A DNA stretch of 64,000 nt from Streptomyces sp. NBC_01460 (GTDB lineage: Bacteria; Actinomycetota; Actinomycetes; Streptomycetales; Streptomycetaceae): contig NZ_CP109473.1 of the NCBI RefSeq assembly GCF_036227405.1, positions 3,286,001-3,350,000 of the forward strand. Direction: 5' to 3'. Both the position numbers and the translations under genes were made by a program. The notes beneath the pieces were generated by a model that worked only from the letters and a program-made list of their open reading frames with translations, searched no databases and was not told where the DNA came from. Shown here piece after piece: positions 26,574 through 34,855 of the stretch. Position 1 is the stretch's first letter. Each line of letters begins with the position of its first letter.

Positions 26574-27719
26574 TCAGGCGTCGTCGTACTTGGTGTCCGC
26601 GGCGGGGTCCAGCGCCAGCCGGTAGCCGCGCTTGACGACCGTCTGGATCAGCCGGGGTGCCCCGAGCGCCGTGCGCAGCCGGGCCATCGCCGTCTCCACG
26701 GCGTGCTCGTCGGTGCCGCTGCCGGGCAGCGCCCGCAGCAGGTCCGCGCGGGCGACCACCCAGCCCGGCTTCCGGGCCAGCGTGTGCAGCAGGGCCATGC
26801 CGGCCGGCGGCACGGAGCGCAGGGCGCCGTCGACCAGCACGGCGTGCCCGCGGATCTCGACGGTGTGACCGGCGACGGGCAGCGTGCGGGCGCGCGCGGG
26901 CAGTTGGGCGCAGAGCACCTGGACGAGCGGGCCCAGCCGGAAGCGCTCCGGCTGGACGGTGTCGATGCCCTTGGCCTGCAGGGGCAGGGCGGTGACCGGT
27001 CCCACGCAGGCGGTGACGACGTCGTGGCTCAGGGCCGACAGGACCTCCGGGAGGATGCCGCGGGCCTCCGCGCGGTTCAGGTAGGAGGCCGCGGCGGGAG
27101 CACTGGTGAAGGTGAGGGCGTCCAGACCGCGGGCGACCGTGACGTCGAGCATGCGGTCGAGCGGGGCGATGTCCTCCGGGGGCATCCACCGGTACACGGG
27201 CACGCCGACGACCTCGGCACCCGCCGCCCGGAGCGACTCGACGAAACCGGGCAGCGGTTCGCCGTGCAGCTGGAGGGCGACGCGGCGGCCCGACACGCCC
27301 TCGTCCAGCAGCCGGTCCAGGACCTCGGCCATCGACTCGGACTGCGGCGACCACTCCTCGGTGAGCCCGGCCGCGCGGATGGCGCCCTTGACCTTGGGTC
27401 CACGGGCGAGCAGTTCCGTGCCGCGGAGCAGATCGAGGAGCTCGTCGCCGATGCCCCAGCCGTCGGTGGCCTCCACCCAGCCCCTGAAACCGATGGCGGT
27501 CGTGGCGATCACGACGTCGGGAGGCGTGTCGATCAGTTCCTTGGTCGCGGCCAGGAGTTCGCTGTCGTCCGCGAGCGGCACGATCCGCAGGGCGGGCGCG
27601 TGCATGACCGAGGCGCCCCTGCGCGTGAGGAGCGTCCCCAGCTCCTCCGCGCGACGGGCTGCGGTCACCCCGACCGTGAAGCCCGCCAGGGGCCCGTGCT
27701 GTGCGTCGTCGTCGTGCAT
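26574..27719 (-). CDS. nnaR: HemD-like / winged-helix fusion regulator NnaR
   Basis: The 381-residue protein has two parts. Residues about 10-265 form a uroporphyrinogen-III synthase (HemD) fold (GFTVGVTAARRAEELGTLLTRRG, DALTFTSAPAAASYLNRA, VTACVGPVTALPLQAKGI). Residues about 280-375 are an OmpR/PhoB-type winged helix (VEIRGHAVLVDG, DEHAVETAMARLRTALGAPRLIQTVVKRGYRL). In S. coelicolor this architecture next to narK is NnaR, a regulator of nitrate/nitrite assimilation working with GlnR (family knowledge, recalled). HemD activity is uncertain. The gene follows narK on the same strand, but an inverted repeat with an embedded TTGACA lies between them, suggesting its own controlled promoter. Confidence 0.85.
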   Translation of the reverse strand: MHDDDAQHGPLAGFTVGVTAARRAEELGTLLTRRGASVMHAPALRIVPLADDSELLAATKELIDTPPDVVIATTAIGFRGWVEATDGWGIGDELLDLLRGTELLARGPKVKGAIRAAGLTEEWSPQSESMAEVLDRLLDEGVSGRRVALQLHGEPLPGFVESLRAAGAEVVGVPVYRWMPPEDIAPLDRMLDVTVARGLDALTFTSAPAAASYLNRAEARGILPEVLSALSHDVVTACVGPVTALPLQAKGIDTVQPERFRLGPLVQVLCAQLPARARTLPVAGHTVEIRGHAVLVDGALRSVPPAGMALLHTLARKPGWVVARADLLRALPGSGTDEHAVETAMARLRTALGAPRLIQTVVKRGYRLALDPAADTKYDDA

Positions 27720-27766
27720 GGCGTGATACCCGGCTCTCGTCCCGCTGTTGCTCGATGATGCGGAGG

Positions 27767-27800
27767 ACCGAGACTGTCAACACTGCGTGACAGTCTCGGT
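27767..27800. promoter_or_regulatory. Inverted repeat with embedded -35 box upstream of nnaR
   Basis: ACCGAGACTGTCA-8 nt-TGACAGTCTCGGT has perfect 13-bp arms and lies 48-81 nt before the nnaR ATG. On the minus strand it contains a perfect TTGACA (27775-27780); the -10 further down is weak (CATCGA). It may be an operator, or a stem that ends narK transcripts; no T-run follows. Confidence 0.55.
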
Positions 27801-27849
27801 TCTCCTGTATTTCCCGCCCGTTACGTCCTGCGACGCGCTGTGGTCATCC

Positions 27850-29181
27850 TCACACCTCGGCGTAGCTGAGCTGGGGCTTCGCGGCCACCGCCTCGGTACG
27901 GCGAAGGTATACCGCCCACGTGAGGGTGAAGCAGACCGCGTAGAAGCCGAGGAAGCACCAGAAGGCGGCCGTCCCGGCGCCCGAGGTCGCGAAGGACTGG
28001 CGGAACGCCAGGTTGATCGCGAGGCCGCCCAGCGCCCCGATCGCCCCGATGAGCCCCATGGCCGCACCGGAGAGCCGTCGCCCGTGGGCCGCGGCCCCCT
28101 CGGCGCTCAGGCCCTTGGCGATCCCCTGGGCGTGGAAGATGCCCGGGATCATCTTGAAGGTGGACCCGTTGCCCAGTCCCGACAGCACGAACAGGGCGAT
28201 GAAGCCGAGCAGGAACACCGTGAGCGACTCGATGCCGGAGGCGTAGACGACGACCCCGGTCGCGGCGGCCATGCCCGCGAAGTTCCACAGGGTGATCCGC
28301 GCGCCGCCGAAGCGGTCGGCCAGCAGGCCGCCGACGGGCCGGATCAGGGAGCCGAGCAGCGGGCCGATGAAGGTGAGCGAGGCCGCCTGCAGCGGGGTAC
28401 GCCCGAACTGCGTCTGCAGGACGAGTCCGAAGGCGAAGCTGTAGCCGATGAAGGAGCCGAAGGTGCCGATGTAGAGCACCGCCATGATCCAGGTGTGCGG
28501 CTCCCGCACCGCCTGGAGCGCCGCCCCGGTGTCGTTCTGGACGGGCCTGAGGTTGTCCATGCGGAGCGCGGCGCCGAGCGCGGCCACGACGATCAGCGGG
28601 ATGTACACCCCGAGCACGATCCGCGGGTTCGCCGCGCCGGCCGTGCCGATCACCAGGAGGCCGATGAGCTGGACGACGGGGACGCCGATGTTCCCGCCGC
28701 CGGCGTTGAGCCCGAGCGCCCAGCCCTTCTTGCGCAGCGGGAAGAAGGCGTTGATGTTCGTCATCGACGAGGCGAAGTTGCCGCCTCCGATGCCGGTGAG
28801 CGCGGCGACGACGATGAACGTCGTGTACGAGGTGCCGGGCTCCATCACCCAGAAGGCGGCGCCGGTCGGCACCAGGAGCGACAGGGCGCTGAAGATCGTC
28901 CAGTTGCGCCCGCCGAACAGGGCGACCGCGAAGGTGTACGGCACCCGGACGAGGGCGCCGACCAGGGTGGCCGTGGAGATGAGGAAGAACTTCCCGGCCG
29001 GGTCGACGCCGTACTCGGGCCCCATGAACAGCACCATGACGGACCACAGGGACCAGATCGAGAAGCCGATGTGCTCGGAGAGCACGGAGAACCACAGGTT
29101 CCGCCGGGCGACCTTCTCGCCCTTCTCCCGCCAGAAGGCCTCGTCCTCCGGGTCCCACTGCTCGATCCAACGACCGGCCAT
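27850..29181 (-). CDS. narK: Nitrate/nitrite MFS transporter (NarK)
   Basis: The 443-residue membrane protein has about 12 hydrophobic segments. It shows the nitrate-porter signature GIGGGNFASSMTNINAFFP near 150 and a second Gly-rich motif (NAGGGNIGVPVVQLIGL, then GLGNGSTFKMIPGIF) in the other half. I start at ATG 29181, where GGAGG is 6 nt away, rather than the adjacent GTG. It moves nitrate in and/or nitrite out across the membrane. The next gene on this strand is nnaR, supporting a nitrogen-assimilation role. A partial GlnR-like box overlaps its promoter. Confidence 0.93.
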   Translation of the reverse strand: MAGRWIEQWDPEDEAFWREKGEKVARRNLWFSVLSEHIGFSIWSLWSVMVLFMGPEYGVDPAGKFFLISTATLVGALVRVPYTFAVALFGGRNWTIFSALSLLVPTGAAFWVMEPGTSYTTFIVVAALTGIGGGNFASSMTNINAFFPLRKKGWALGLNAGGGNIGVPVVQLIGLLVIGTAGAANPRIVLGVYIPLIVVAALGAALRMDNLRPVQNDTGAALQAVREPHTWIMAVLYIGTFGSFIGYSFAFGLVLQTQFGRTPLQAASLTFIGPLLGSLIRPVGGLLADRFGGARITLWNFAGMAAATGVVVYASGIESLTVFLLGFIALFVLSGLGNGSTFKMIPGIFHAQGIAKGLSAEGAAAHGRRLSGAAMGLIGAIGALGGLAINLAFRQSFATSGAGTAAFWCFLGFYAVCFTLTWAVYLRRTEAVAAKPQLSYAEV

Positions 29182-29218
29182 CACGCGCCTCCACAGGGGT
29201 CGGGGTGTTGTCCTGCCG

Positions 29219-29260
29219 ACGCTAGGGAGTCCGCGTTTCGGTGCGGTGCCGTGAGGTGAC
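29219..29260 (-). promoter_or_regulatory. Predicted narK promoter with partial GlnR-like box
   Basis: The minus strand reads GTCAC-n5-GGCAC-n6-GAAAC (29260 to 29235) and then a TAGCGT -10 (29219-29224). The GGCAC-n6-GAAAC half fits the GTnAC-n6-GAAAC GlnR pattern with one mismatch. GlnR binding is only a suggestion. Confidence 0.35.
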
Positions 29261-29291
29261 CGGTGCGCAACCTTGCTCTCACTCGGCCGAA

Positions 29292-29324
29292 GGGGGTGCG
29301 GTGAGCCGGGCCCGCCGCACCCCC
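29292..29324 (-). terminator. Terminator after the acyltransferase gene
   Basis: GGGGGTGCGG-13 nt-CCGCACCCCC forms a 10-bp stem 17 nt past the stop of the mat-type operon, ahead of the narK promoter. Confidence 0.65.
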
Positions 29325-29340
29325 GTCGCGTCGGCCGGTC

Positions 29341-30789
29341 TCAGGCCCGGCGCTTCCGGCCCGCCCCGTTGGGCCAGAGGCGCGGCCGGCGCTTGGCGGC
29401 GACGTCCTCGACCCAGCCGAACGCCAGAATCGCGAGCCCTGTCAGCGGCCAGATCGCGAGGAAGACCAGCACCTCGTACGACTTCTCCATGTACGTGCCG
29501 AACGCGTCGCCGAACCAGGGGATGGACCAGAGCTCGTCCACGAGGTGCGCGGCGGCCATGAGCAGCAGGTTGTGCCACAGGTAGATCGTCACGGCCCTGT
29601 TGTTGGCCAGCGTGACCAGGCCGTCCCAGCCTGCGAGCCTGCCGGGGAGCTTCTGCCAGGACGGTGCGTAGACGAGCAGGATCGCGCAGAAGCCGAGGGA
29701 CCAGGTGGCCTGGGCGAGCGGGATCTCGTCGAGGTTCCAGCCCTCCTCGGTGAGGTGGCCGGACGCCCACCACAGGCCGAAGCCCATGACGATCGCGGCC
29801 GACGACACCGCCAGGTAGCGCGGTATCCGCTTCAGCAGTCCGTCGTGGTGCGCGAAGCCCAGGATCCAGCAGGAGCCGAACACCGCGAAGTCGACCAGCC
29901 CTTCACCGAGGGTGCCGGGGACGGTCACGAGCCCGGTCCCGATCACGGCGGTGAGGGCGAGCGGGGCGAGCAGCGTGACCCAGGGCAGCTTGCGGAACGC
30001 CTTGAGCAGCAGGGGCGAGGCGAGCACGAACCAGAGGTAGGCCCGGATGTACCAGAGCGGTCCCGCCGCCTGGTCCGCCCAGCTCAGCTCCAGCCAGCCT
30101 CCGGTGGAGCCGCTCTCCTCGGGGTACGGAGGGGAGCCGAGCGGGAGGACGTAGCTGCCGAGCTTGATGAACCACCACAGCCCCTCCTCCCGGACGGGCT
30201 TCCAGCTCAGCGCGAGCATCACCGGCACGACGACGAGGGAGAACGCCCACATCGGCGGGAGCAGCCTCCGCAGGCGGCCGCGGATGACGCTCAGGGCCGG
30301 CCGGGACAGCGAGCGGGCCATCAGCGATCCGGCCAGGGCGAACATCACGCCCATGGACGGGAACAGGATGGTCAGCCAGGCCCAGCCGAAGAGGTGGAAG
30401 GCGACGACGCGGACGAGGGCGACGGCCCTGAGCAGGTCGAGGTAGCGGTCCCGGCCCGGCCTCGCCGGGGGCGCGGGGACGTCGGCGGACGTGTCCGGAC
30501 CGGTGCCCCGCCGCTCCGGGTGCGCCGCCGGAGCGGGGACGGTGGCGGTGACGACGGGGGCCTGCTCCGGGCGTCCCGACGGGGCGGGGTAGCCGGAGGC
30601 GGGCGCGTGCGGAGCGGTGTACGTGGCGCCGGCGTGCGCCGGGCGGGGGCCACCGCCCTGCGGGGGCGACGGCGTCCATGCGGCGTCGGCGGACGGCCAG
30701 GCGCCGTGGTCGGATCCGGAGCCGTTGTCGTGTCCGGCGCCGTGGTCGCGTCCGGCGCCGTTCTGGCTCGGCCGGTCGGGATAGGTCAT
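29341..30789 (-). CDS. Acyltransferase family 3 membrane protein of exopolysaccharide operon
   Basis: From ATG 30789 the protein has 482 residues. The first ~130 are low-complexity, rich in Gly/His/Pro/Ala, and cytoplasmic. The rest is an OafA/IcaC-type acyltransferase-3 domain of about 10 membrane segments, starting RDRYLDLLRAVALVRVVAFHLFGWAW with the conserved Arg and His, and ending in ILAFGWVEDVAAKRRP. It probably adds acyl groups to, or helps export, the polymer made by MatB. Its ATG overlaps the matB stop (ATGA), so it is part of the same operon. The substrate is inferred from context. Confidence 0.85.
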   Translation of the reverse strand: MTYPDRPSQNGAGRDHGAGHDNGSGSDHGAWPSADAAWTPSPPQGGGPRPAHAGATYTAPHAPASGYPAPSGRPEQAPVVTATVPAPAAHPERRGTGPDTSADVPAPPARPGRDRYLDLLRAVALVRVVAFHLFGWAWLTILFPSMGVMFALAGSLMARSLSRPALSVIRGRLRRLLPPMWAFSLVVVPVMLALSWKPVREEGLWWFIKLGSYVLPLGSPPYPEESGSTGGWLELSWADQAAGPLWYIRAYLWFVLASPLLLKAFRKLPWVTLLAPLALTAVIGTGLVTVPGTLGEGLVDFAVFGSCWILGFAHHDGLLKRIPRYLAVSSAAIVMGFGLWWASGHLTEEGWNLDEIPLAQATWSLGFCAILLVYAPSWQKLPGRLAGWDGLVTLANNRAVTIYLWHNLLLMAAAHLVDELWSIPWFGDAFGTYMEKSYEVLVFLAIWPLTGLAILAFGWVEDVAAKRRPRLWPNGAGRKRRA

Positions 30790-32978
30790 GCCACCGGCCT
30801 CCGGTCCGTTTCCTTGCGGCGGTTCTGTGTGCCGCCCGGCGCCTCCACCACGCCGGTGCGCCGCAGCTTCTGCCAGCGCAGTCGGCCGCCGGTGAGAGCG
30901 GTGATCCAGGACTGGAGCAGCACGACGTACATCAGCTGCCGGTAGAGGACCTGCTGGAGCGGCAGGGAGATCAGGTGGGTCATGCGCTCCCGGTCGAGCC
31001 GGAAGGCGTACGCGGCGCAGACGGCCTGCACCAGGAGGACGCCGAACCAGGCCGCGACCGTCTTCCCCGTCGGGCCGAAGACCAGTCCGTACAGGAGGAA
31101 GACGTCGATGAGGGGCGCCAGCAGCGGGGCGACGACCATGAACAGGGAGACGAACGGCAGGCCCACCCGTCCGAAGCGGCCCGAGGGCCCCCGCTCGACG
31201 ACCGCGCGGCGGTGCTTCCAGACGGCCTGCATCGTGCCGTACGACCAGCGGTAGCGCTGCGACCACAGCTGCTGCACGGACTCGGGTGCCTCGGTCCAGG
31301 CCCTGGCGTTCTCCGCGTAGACGACGCGCCAGCCGTCGCGGTGCAGCGCCATGGTGACGTCGGTGTCCTCGGCGAGGGTGTCCTCGCTCATGCCGCCGAT
31401 CCGGTCCAGCCCGTCCCGCCGGAAGGCGCCGACCGCACCGGGGATGGTGGGCATGCAGCCCAGGAGGTCGTACATCCTGCGGTCGAGGTTGAAGCCCATC
31501 ACGTACTCGATGTGCTGCCAGGCGCCGATCAGCGAGTCACGGTTGCCGACCTTGGCGTTGCCCGCGACCGCTCCGACCCGGGGGTCGGCGAACGGCTGGA
31601 CGAGCTCGCGCACGGTGGAGGGTTCGAAGACCGTGTCGCCGTCCATCATCACGACGATGTCGTGACGGGCGTGCGCGATGCCGTTGTTGAGCGCGGCGGG
31701 CTTGCCCGCGTTGCGTTGGCGAACGACCCGGACGTTCGGGATCCTCATCGCCTCGACGAGGTCGGCCGTGCCGTCCGTCGAGCCGTCGTCGATGACGATG
31801 ACCTCGATCGGGTAGTCGCTGGCCACGAGCGAGCGCACGGTGGCCTCGATGCACTCGCGCTCGTTGTAGGCGGGCACCAGGACCGACACCGGGCGGGTGA
31901 AGGGCTCACCCCAGCTGAAGTTCCTCCGGCGCACCTTCCTGGCGTGCAGGAAGGAGAGCAGCAGCATCAGTCCGAAGCGCACCATCACCAGGACACCGAT
32001 GACCGCGAGCCCGACCACCAGGACACCGGTGACGTTCTCGGAGATCTTCACCGCCCCTATGAACGCCTTGCCCTTCCAGAGCGCGAACCCGGTGACCGGG
32101 GTGTGCGCGCTGGGGGCGCCGAGCGCCGAGGTCAGGTTGGTGAACTCGTAACCCCGCTCCTGCATCTGCGGGAGGAACTCCCCCAGCGCGGACACGGTCT
32201 GGGACCGGTCACCACCGGAGTCGTGCATCAGGATGACGGCGCCCTTGCCCTGCTTCGGCGTGGCGCGCTCGATGATCGCGGGCACGCCGGGGCGCTTCCA
32301 GTCCTCACTGTCGGTGTTGTTCACGACGGTGAGGTAGCCGCGGCTGCCGATGTACTGCGTGACCGGCCAGGACTTGTTGTCCATCGCGTCGGAGAACGAG
32401 GAGTAAGGGGGGCGGAACAGGGACGTACGGATGCCGGCCGCGCCCGCCAGCACCAGCTGGTTCTGGGAGAGCTCCCAGTCGATGCGGTCGGTGGACTGGA
32501 ACGAGAGGTCGGGGTGGTTGAAGGTGTGCAGTCCGACCTCGTGTCCCTCGTCCACCATCCGCTGCACCAGGTCCGGGTAGCGCGAGGCCATGGTGCCGGT
32601 GACGAAGAAGACGCCGTGCGCGTGGTACTTCGCGAGCTCGTCCAGGACGCGCGGGGTCCAGACCGGGTCGGGGCCGTCGTCGAAGGTCAGGACGATCTTG
32701 CGGTCGGGTATCCGGAGCGCCTCGGCGTCCTCCCCCGCCGTACGGGCGTCGATGACCGGACCTCCGTCGAGGACGTCCTCCGGCACCTGGGTGGTGGCGG
32801 CCGGTGCCTGGATCCGGTGGTCGGCGAGGATCTCGCTGTGCACGTATCCGCGCAGCATGAGCATGGCGAGCAGGGCCACGAGAAGGAGCGACGGGAGCAG
32901 ATAGCGCATGGGAAGCCTGCGCCGGAGGGTCCGCTTCTTCTTCCGGTTGTGCCTGCCCCTCGAAACGGGGGTTGTCAT
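30786..32978 (-). CDS. matB: Bifunctional polysaccharide deacetylase / family 2 glycosyltransferase (MatB-like)
   Basis: The 730-residue protein has a basic N-terminus and one membrane helix (about 25-42), then an extracytoplasmic NodB deacetylase domain (about 90-280: LTFDDGPDPVWTPRVLDEL with the DD metal motif, GLHTFNHPDL with the two His, RPPYSS). Two membrane segments follow near 315-345, then a cytoplasmic GT2 synthase domain (about 355-620: VLVPAYNERECIEATVRSL, VIDDGSTDGT, MMDGDTVF, EDTDVTMAL and the QRYRW motif), then C-terminal membrane segments. This is the IcaA plus IcaB functions in one chain. In S. lividans/coelicolor MatB makes a PNAG-like matrix that aggregates hyphae (recalled). 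It is coupled to the acyltransferase gene and follows matA by one codon or less. Confidence 0.9.
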   Translation of the reverse strand: MTTPVSRGRHNRKKKRTLRRRLPMRYLLPSLLLVALLAMLMLRGYVHSEILADHRIQAPAATTQVPEDVLDGGPVIDARTAGEDAEALRIPDRKIVLTFDDGPDPVWTPRVLDELAKYHAHGVFFVTGTMASRYPDLVQRMVDEGHEVGLHTFNHPDLSFQSTDRIDWELSQNQLVLAGAAGIRTSLFRPPYSSFSDAMDNKSWPVTQYIGSRGYLTVVNNTDSEDWKRPGVPAIIERATPKQGKGAVILMHDSGGDRSQTVSALGEFLPQMQERGYEFTNLTSALGAPSAHTPVTGFALWKGKAFIGAVKISENVTGVLVVGLAVIGVLVMVRFGLMLLLSFLHARKVRRRNFSWGEPFTRPVSVLVPAYNERECIEATVRSLVASDYPIEVIVIDDGSTDGTADLVEAMRIPNVRVVRQRNAGKPAALNNGIAHARHDIVVMMDGDTVFEPSTVRELVQPFADPRVGAVAGNAKVGNRDSLIGAWQHIEYVMGFNLDRRMYDLLGCMPTIPGAVGAFRRDGLDRIGGMSEDTLAEDTDVTMALHRDGWRVVYAENARAWTEAPESVQQLWSQRYRWSYGTMQAVWKHRRAVVERGPSGRFGRVGLPFVSLFMVVAPLLAPLIDVFLLYGLVFGPTGKTVAAWFGVLLVQAVCAAYAFRLDRERMTHLISLPLQQVLYRQLMYVVLLQSWITALTGGRLRWQKLRRTGVVEAPGGTQNRRKETDRRPVA

Positions 32979-33578
32979 CTACTGAGTGCCTTCTTGTGGT
33001 TGCGCCGGAGACTCCGAGGGGTCCGGAGACGTCGGCGGGCTCTCCTCGACGGGCGGCTCCGGGCTGGTGGACACCGTCGGCTCACCGGTCGGCGCCGTGG
33101 AGGCCGAATGGCCCGGGACGACGGGCGCTGAAGAGGTGTCCTCCCGGGGAGGCCTGACGGACGCGGAGGCCGAGGCGCTCGGTCCGGGCGCGGCCGGAGC
33201 CGACGCGGACGCGCCGTCCGACGGCGTCGCCGAGGCGGATCCGGAGTCCGAGGCGGAGGCACCGGGCGTGGCCCCGGGGCTCCGGGACACGACGTCGTCG
33301 CTCGGGGCGGGCCGCACCTCGACCTCTTCCGCGTGCTTCTCGTCCTGTCCGGAGAGGGGCAGCCAGGGGGCGGCGGAGTTCCCGCCGAGCACCGCGACCA
33401 CGAGCGTCACCGCGTACACGGCGCAGATCGTGGCGAGCACCCAGCCCACACGCCGGTACGTCTTGCTGCGGCGGCCGCTCTCGTCGACGAACACGGGCCC
33501 GTCGGACGGGTCCGGAGAGCTGGGTTCCGCAGGTAATTCGGAGAGTTGACGGCCCAGCCCGTCGAGTTGGACGGTCAC
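32979..33578 (-). CDS. matA: Single-pass membrane protein of matrix operon (MatA-like)
   Basis: Using GTG 33578 the product has 199 residues: a short cytoplasmic part, one membrane helix (about 44-66: VGWVLATICAVYAVTLVVAVLGG), and an external tail of about 130 residues made almost only of Ser/Pro/Ala/Gly/Thr. The open frame continues to 33728 with an ATG at 33695, but that stretch has lower G+C and reads like leader DNA. No start has a strong Shine-Dalgarno sequence, so the N-terminus is uncertain. It directly precedes matB and so is the first gene of the operon. I recall the gene before matB being called matA; a role in assisting polymer export is a guess. Confidence 0.65.
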   Translation of the reverse strand: MTVQLDGLGRQLSELPAEPSSPDPSDGPVFVDESGRRSKTYRRVGWVLATICAVYAVTLVVAVLGGNSAAPWLPLSGQDEKHAEEVEVRPAPSDDVVSRSPGATPGASASDSGSASATPSDGASASAPAAPGPSASASASVRPPREDTSSAPVVPGHSASTAPTGEPTVSTSPEPPVEESPPTSPDPSESPAQPQEGTQ

Positions 33579-33800
33579 GTCGTTCGGCTCATGAGTGTGC
33601 CCGGTTCGGGTACCTTCGCGCCAATTTTCCACAGGTGTTCGCACTTCCCCCACTGAATGGAACAGGTGCGCGAGAAATGGCTGGAATCTTGCCATCGAAC
33701 CGGAGCCCCCACCCCGTCCACGCGTCACCTGCCACCGTGCACCCGAGACACCGAATGTAGCGCACAGCGGCGACGGCCAGGGGCGGATATCACTTGTTGT

Positions 33801-34772
33801 TCATGAATGGTCACGCATGAGTGATGCATCGATCTCAGGCAACCACGAGGCGGGTGATCGCACCATCCACCCTTCCGCCACGGCAAGTTGCCTGATCGCG
33901 GCCCGCAGCGCGGCCAGTCCGGGGTGCCCCGATCCCTTCCGCCACACCATCAGCAGCGGGGAGAGCGGCACCGGGCGCACGAGCGGGCGCAGCACCGTTC
34001 CCGGCAGCGGCGGGAAACCGGCGACGGCCAGTACGGGGTTCCCTGTTTTCGCCATGACCCGTTGAAATTCGGCCACTCCGACAGCGAGCGGCGCAGGTGG
34101 CGCCAGGACGATGTCCCATTCGGCGAAAAGTACGGTCGCAAGATCCGTCCACTCGGCCGTGCGCGCATTACCGGCACCGGCGTAGACGGTCTCACCGGTG
34201 AGCTCGCTCATGGCGACCGTCTCACGCCCTGCCAGAGGATGATCGTCCGGCAGGAGGACGGCCATCGGCTCGTACCGCACCGGCTGCACGGAGAGACGGG
34301 CGAGCACCGCAGGATCGAGACCGGCCGCCCTCCCGAAGGATACGTCGAGCCGCCCCGCGAGCACTTCGCCCGCCGCCCAGGTCAGTCCGCTCTCGAAGCG
34401 CGCCATCAGCTCGCACTCCGGCGCGAGCTCCCGCGCGCGGGCGAGCACCCGGGCCGCCGTCATCCCGTCGGTGTTGAGATCGACGAGCAGGGGGCGGTCC
34501 GCCGGGTCCGTGAAGGCGGCGGACAGCGCGGCGTGCGCGTCGAGCACCCGGCGGGCGTGGGGCAGCAGACGTTCCCCGTCCGCGGTGAGCGACACCTGCC
34601 GCGTGGTGCGGACGAAGAGACCGCTCCCCAGCTCGCGCTCCAGCCGGCGGATGTCCCGGCTCAGGGCCTGCTGGGCGACGTAGAGCCGGGCGGCGGCGCG
34701 GGTGAAGTGCAGTTCCTCGGCCACGGCGAGGAACGCGCGGAGGAGCCGGGGATCGATGTCGGGGACGGCCAC
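33801..34772 (-). CDS. LysR family transcriptional regulator
   Basis: This 323-residue protein has the LysR helix-turn-helix at about 8-65 (LLRAFLAVAEELHFTRAAARLYVAQQALSRDIRRLERELG) and a substrate-binding domain behind it (RPLLVDLNTDGMTAARVLARARE onward). It starts at GTG 34772 and is divergent from an MFS exporter gene with an 83-nt gap. That arrangement usually means it controls the transporter and itself. The effector is unknown. Confidence 0.92.
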   Translation of the reverse strand: MAVPDIDPRLLRAFLAVAEELHFTRAAARLYVAQQALSRDIRRLERELGSGLFVRTTRQVSLTADGERLLPHARRVLDAHAALSAAFTDPADRPLLVDLNTDGMTAARVLARARELAPECELMARFESGLTWAAGEVLAGRLDVSFGRAAGLDPAVLARLSVQPVRYEPMAVLLPDDHPLAGRETVAMSELTGETVYAGAGNARTAEWTDLATVLFAEWDIVLAPPAPLAVGVAEFQRVMAKTGNPVLAVAGFPPLPGTVLRPLVRPVPLSPLLMVWRKGSGHPGLAALRAAIRQLAVAEGWMVRSPASWLPEIDASLMRDHS

Positions 34773-34786
34773 GCGCCCAACTTACA

Positions 34787-34798
34787 ACGCAGGTGCGT
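34787..34798. promoter_or_regulatory. Possible operator in LysR/MFS divergent region
   Basis: ACGCA-GG-TGCGT is a small palindrome 15 nt upstream of the LysR start. A canonical T-N11-A LysR box could not be aligned to it, so the assignment is weak. Confidence 0.25.
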
Positions 34799-34855
34799 GA
34801 ATGCGCTCCGATCAGGTGTTGGACGCCGTGGAGGCCCCGGCCCGAAGGTGAACGC

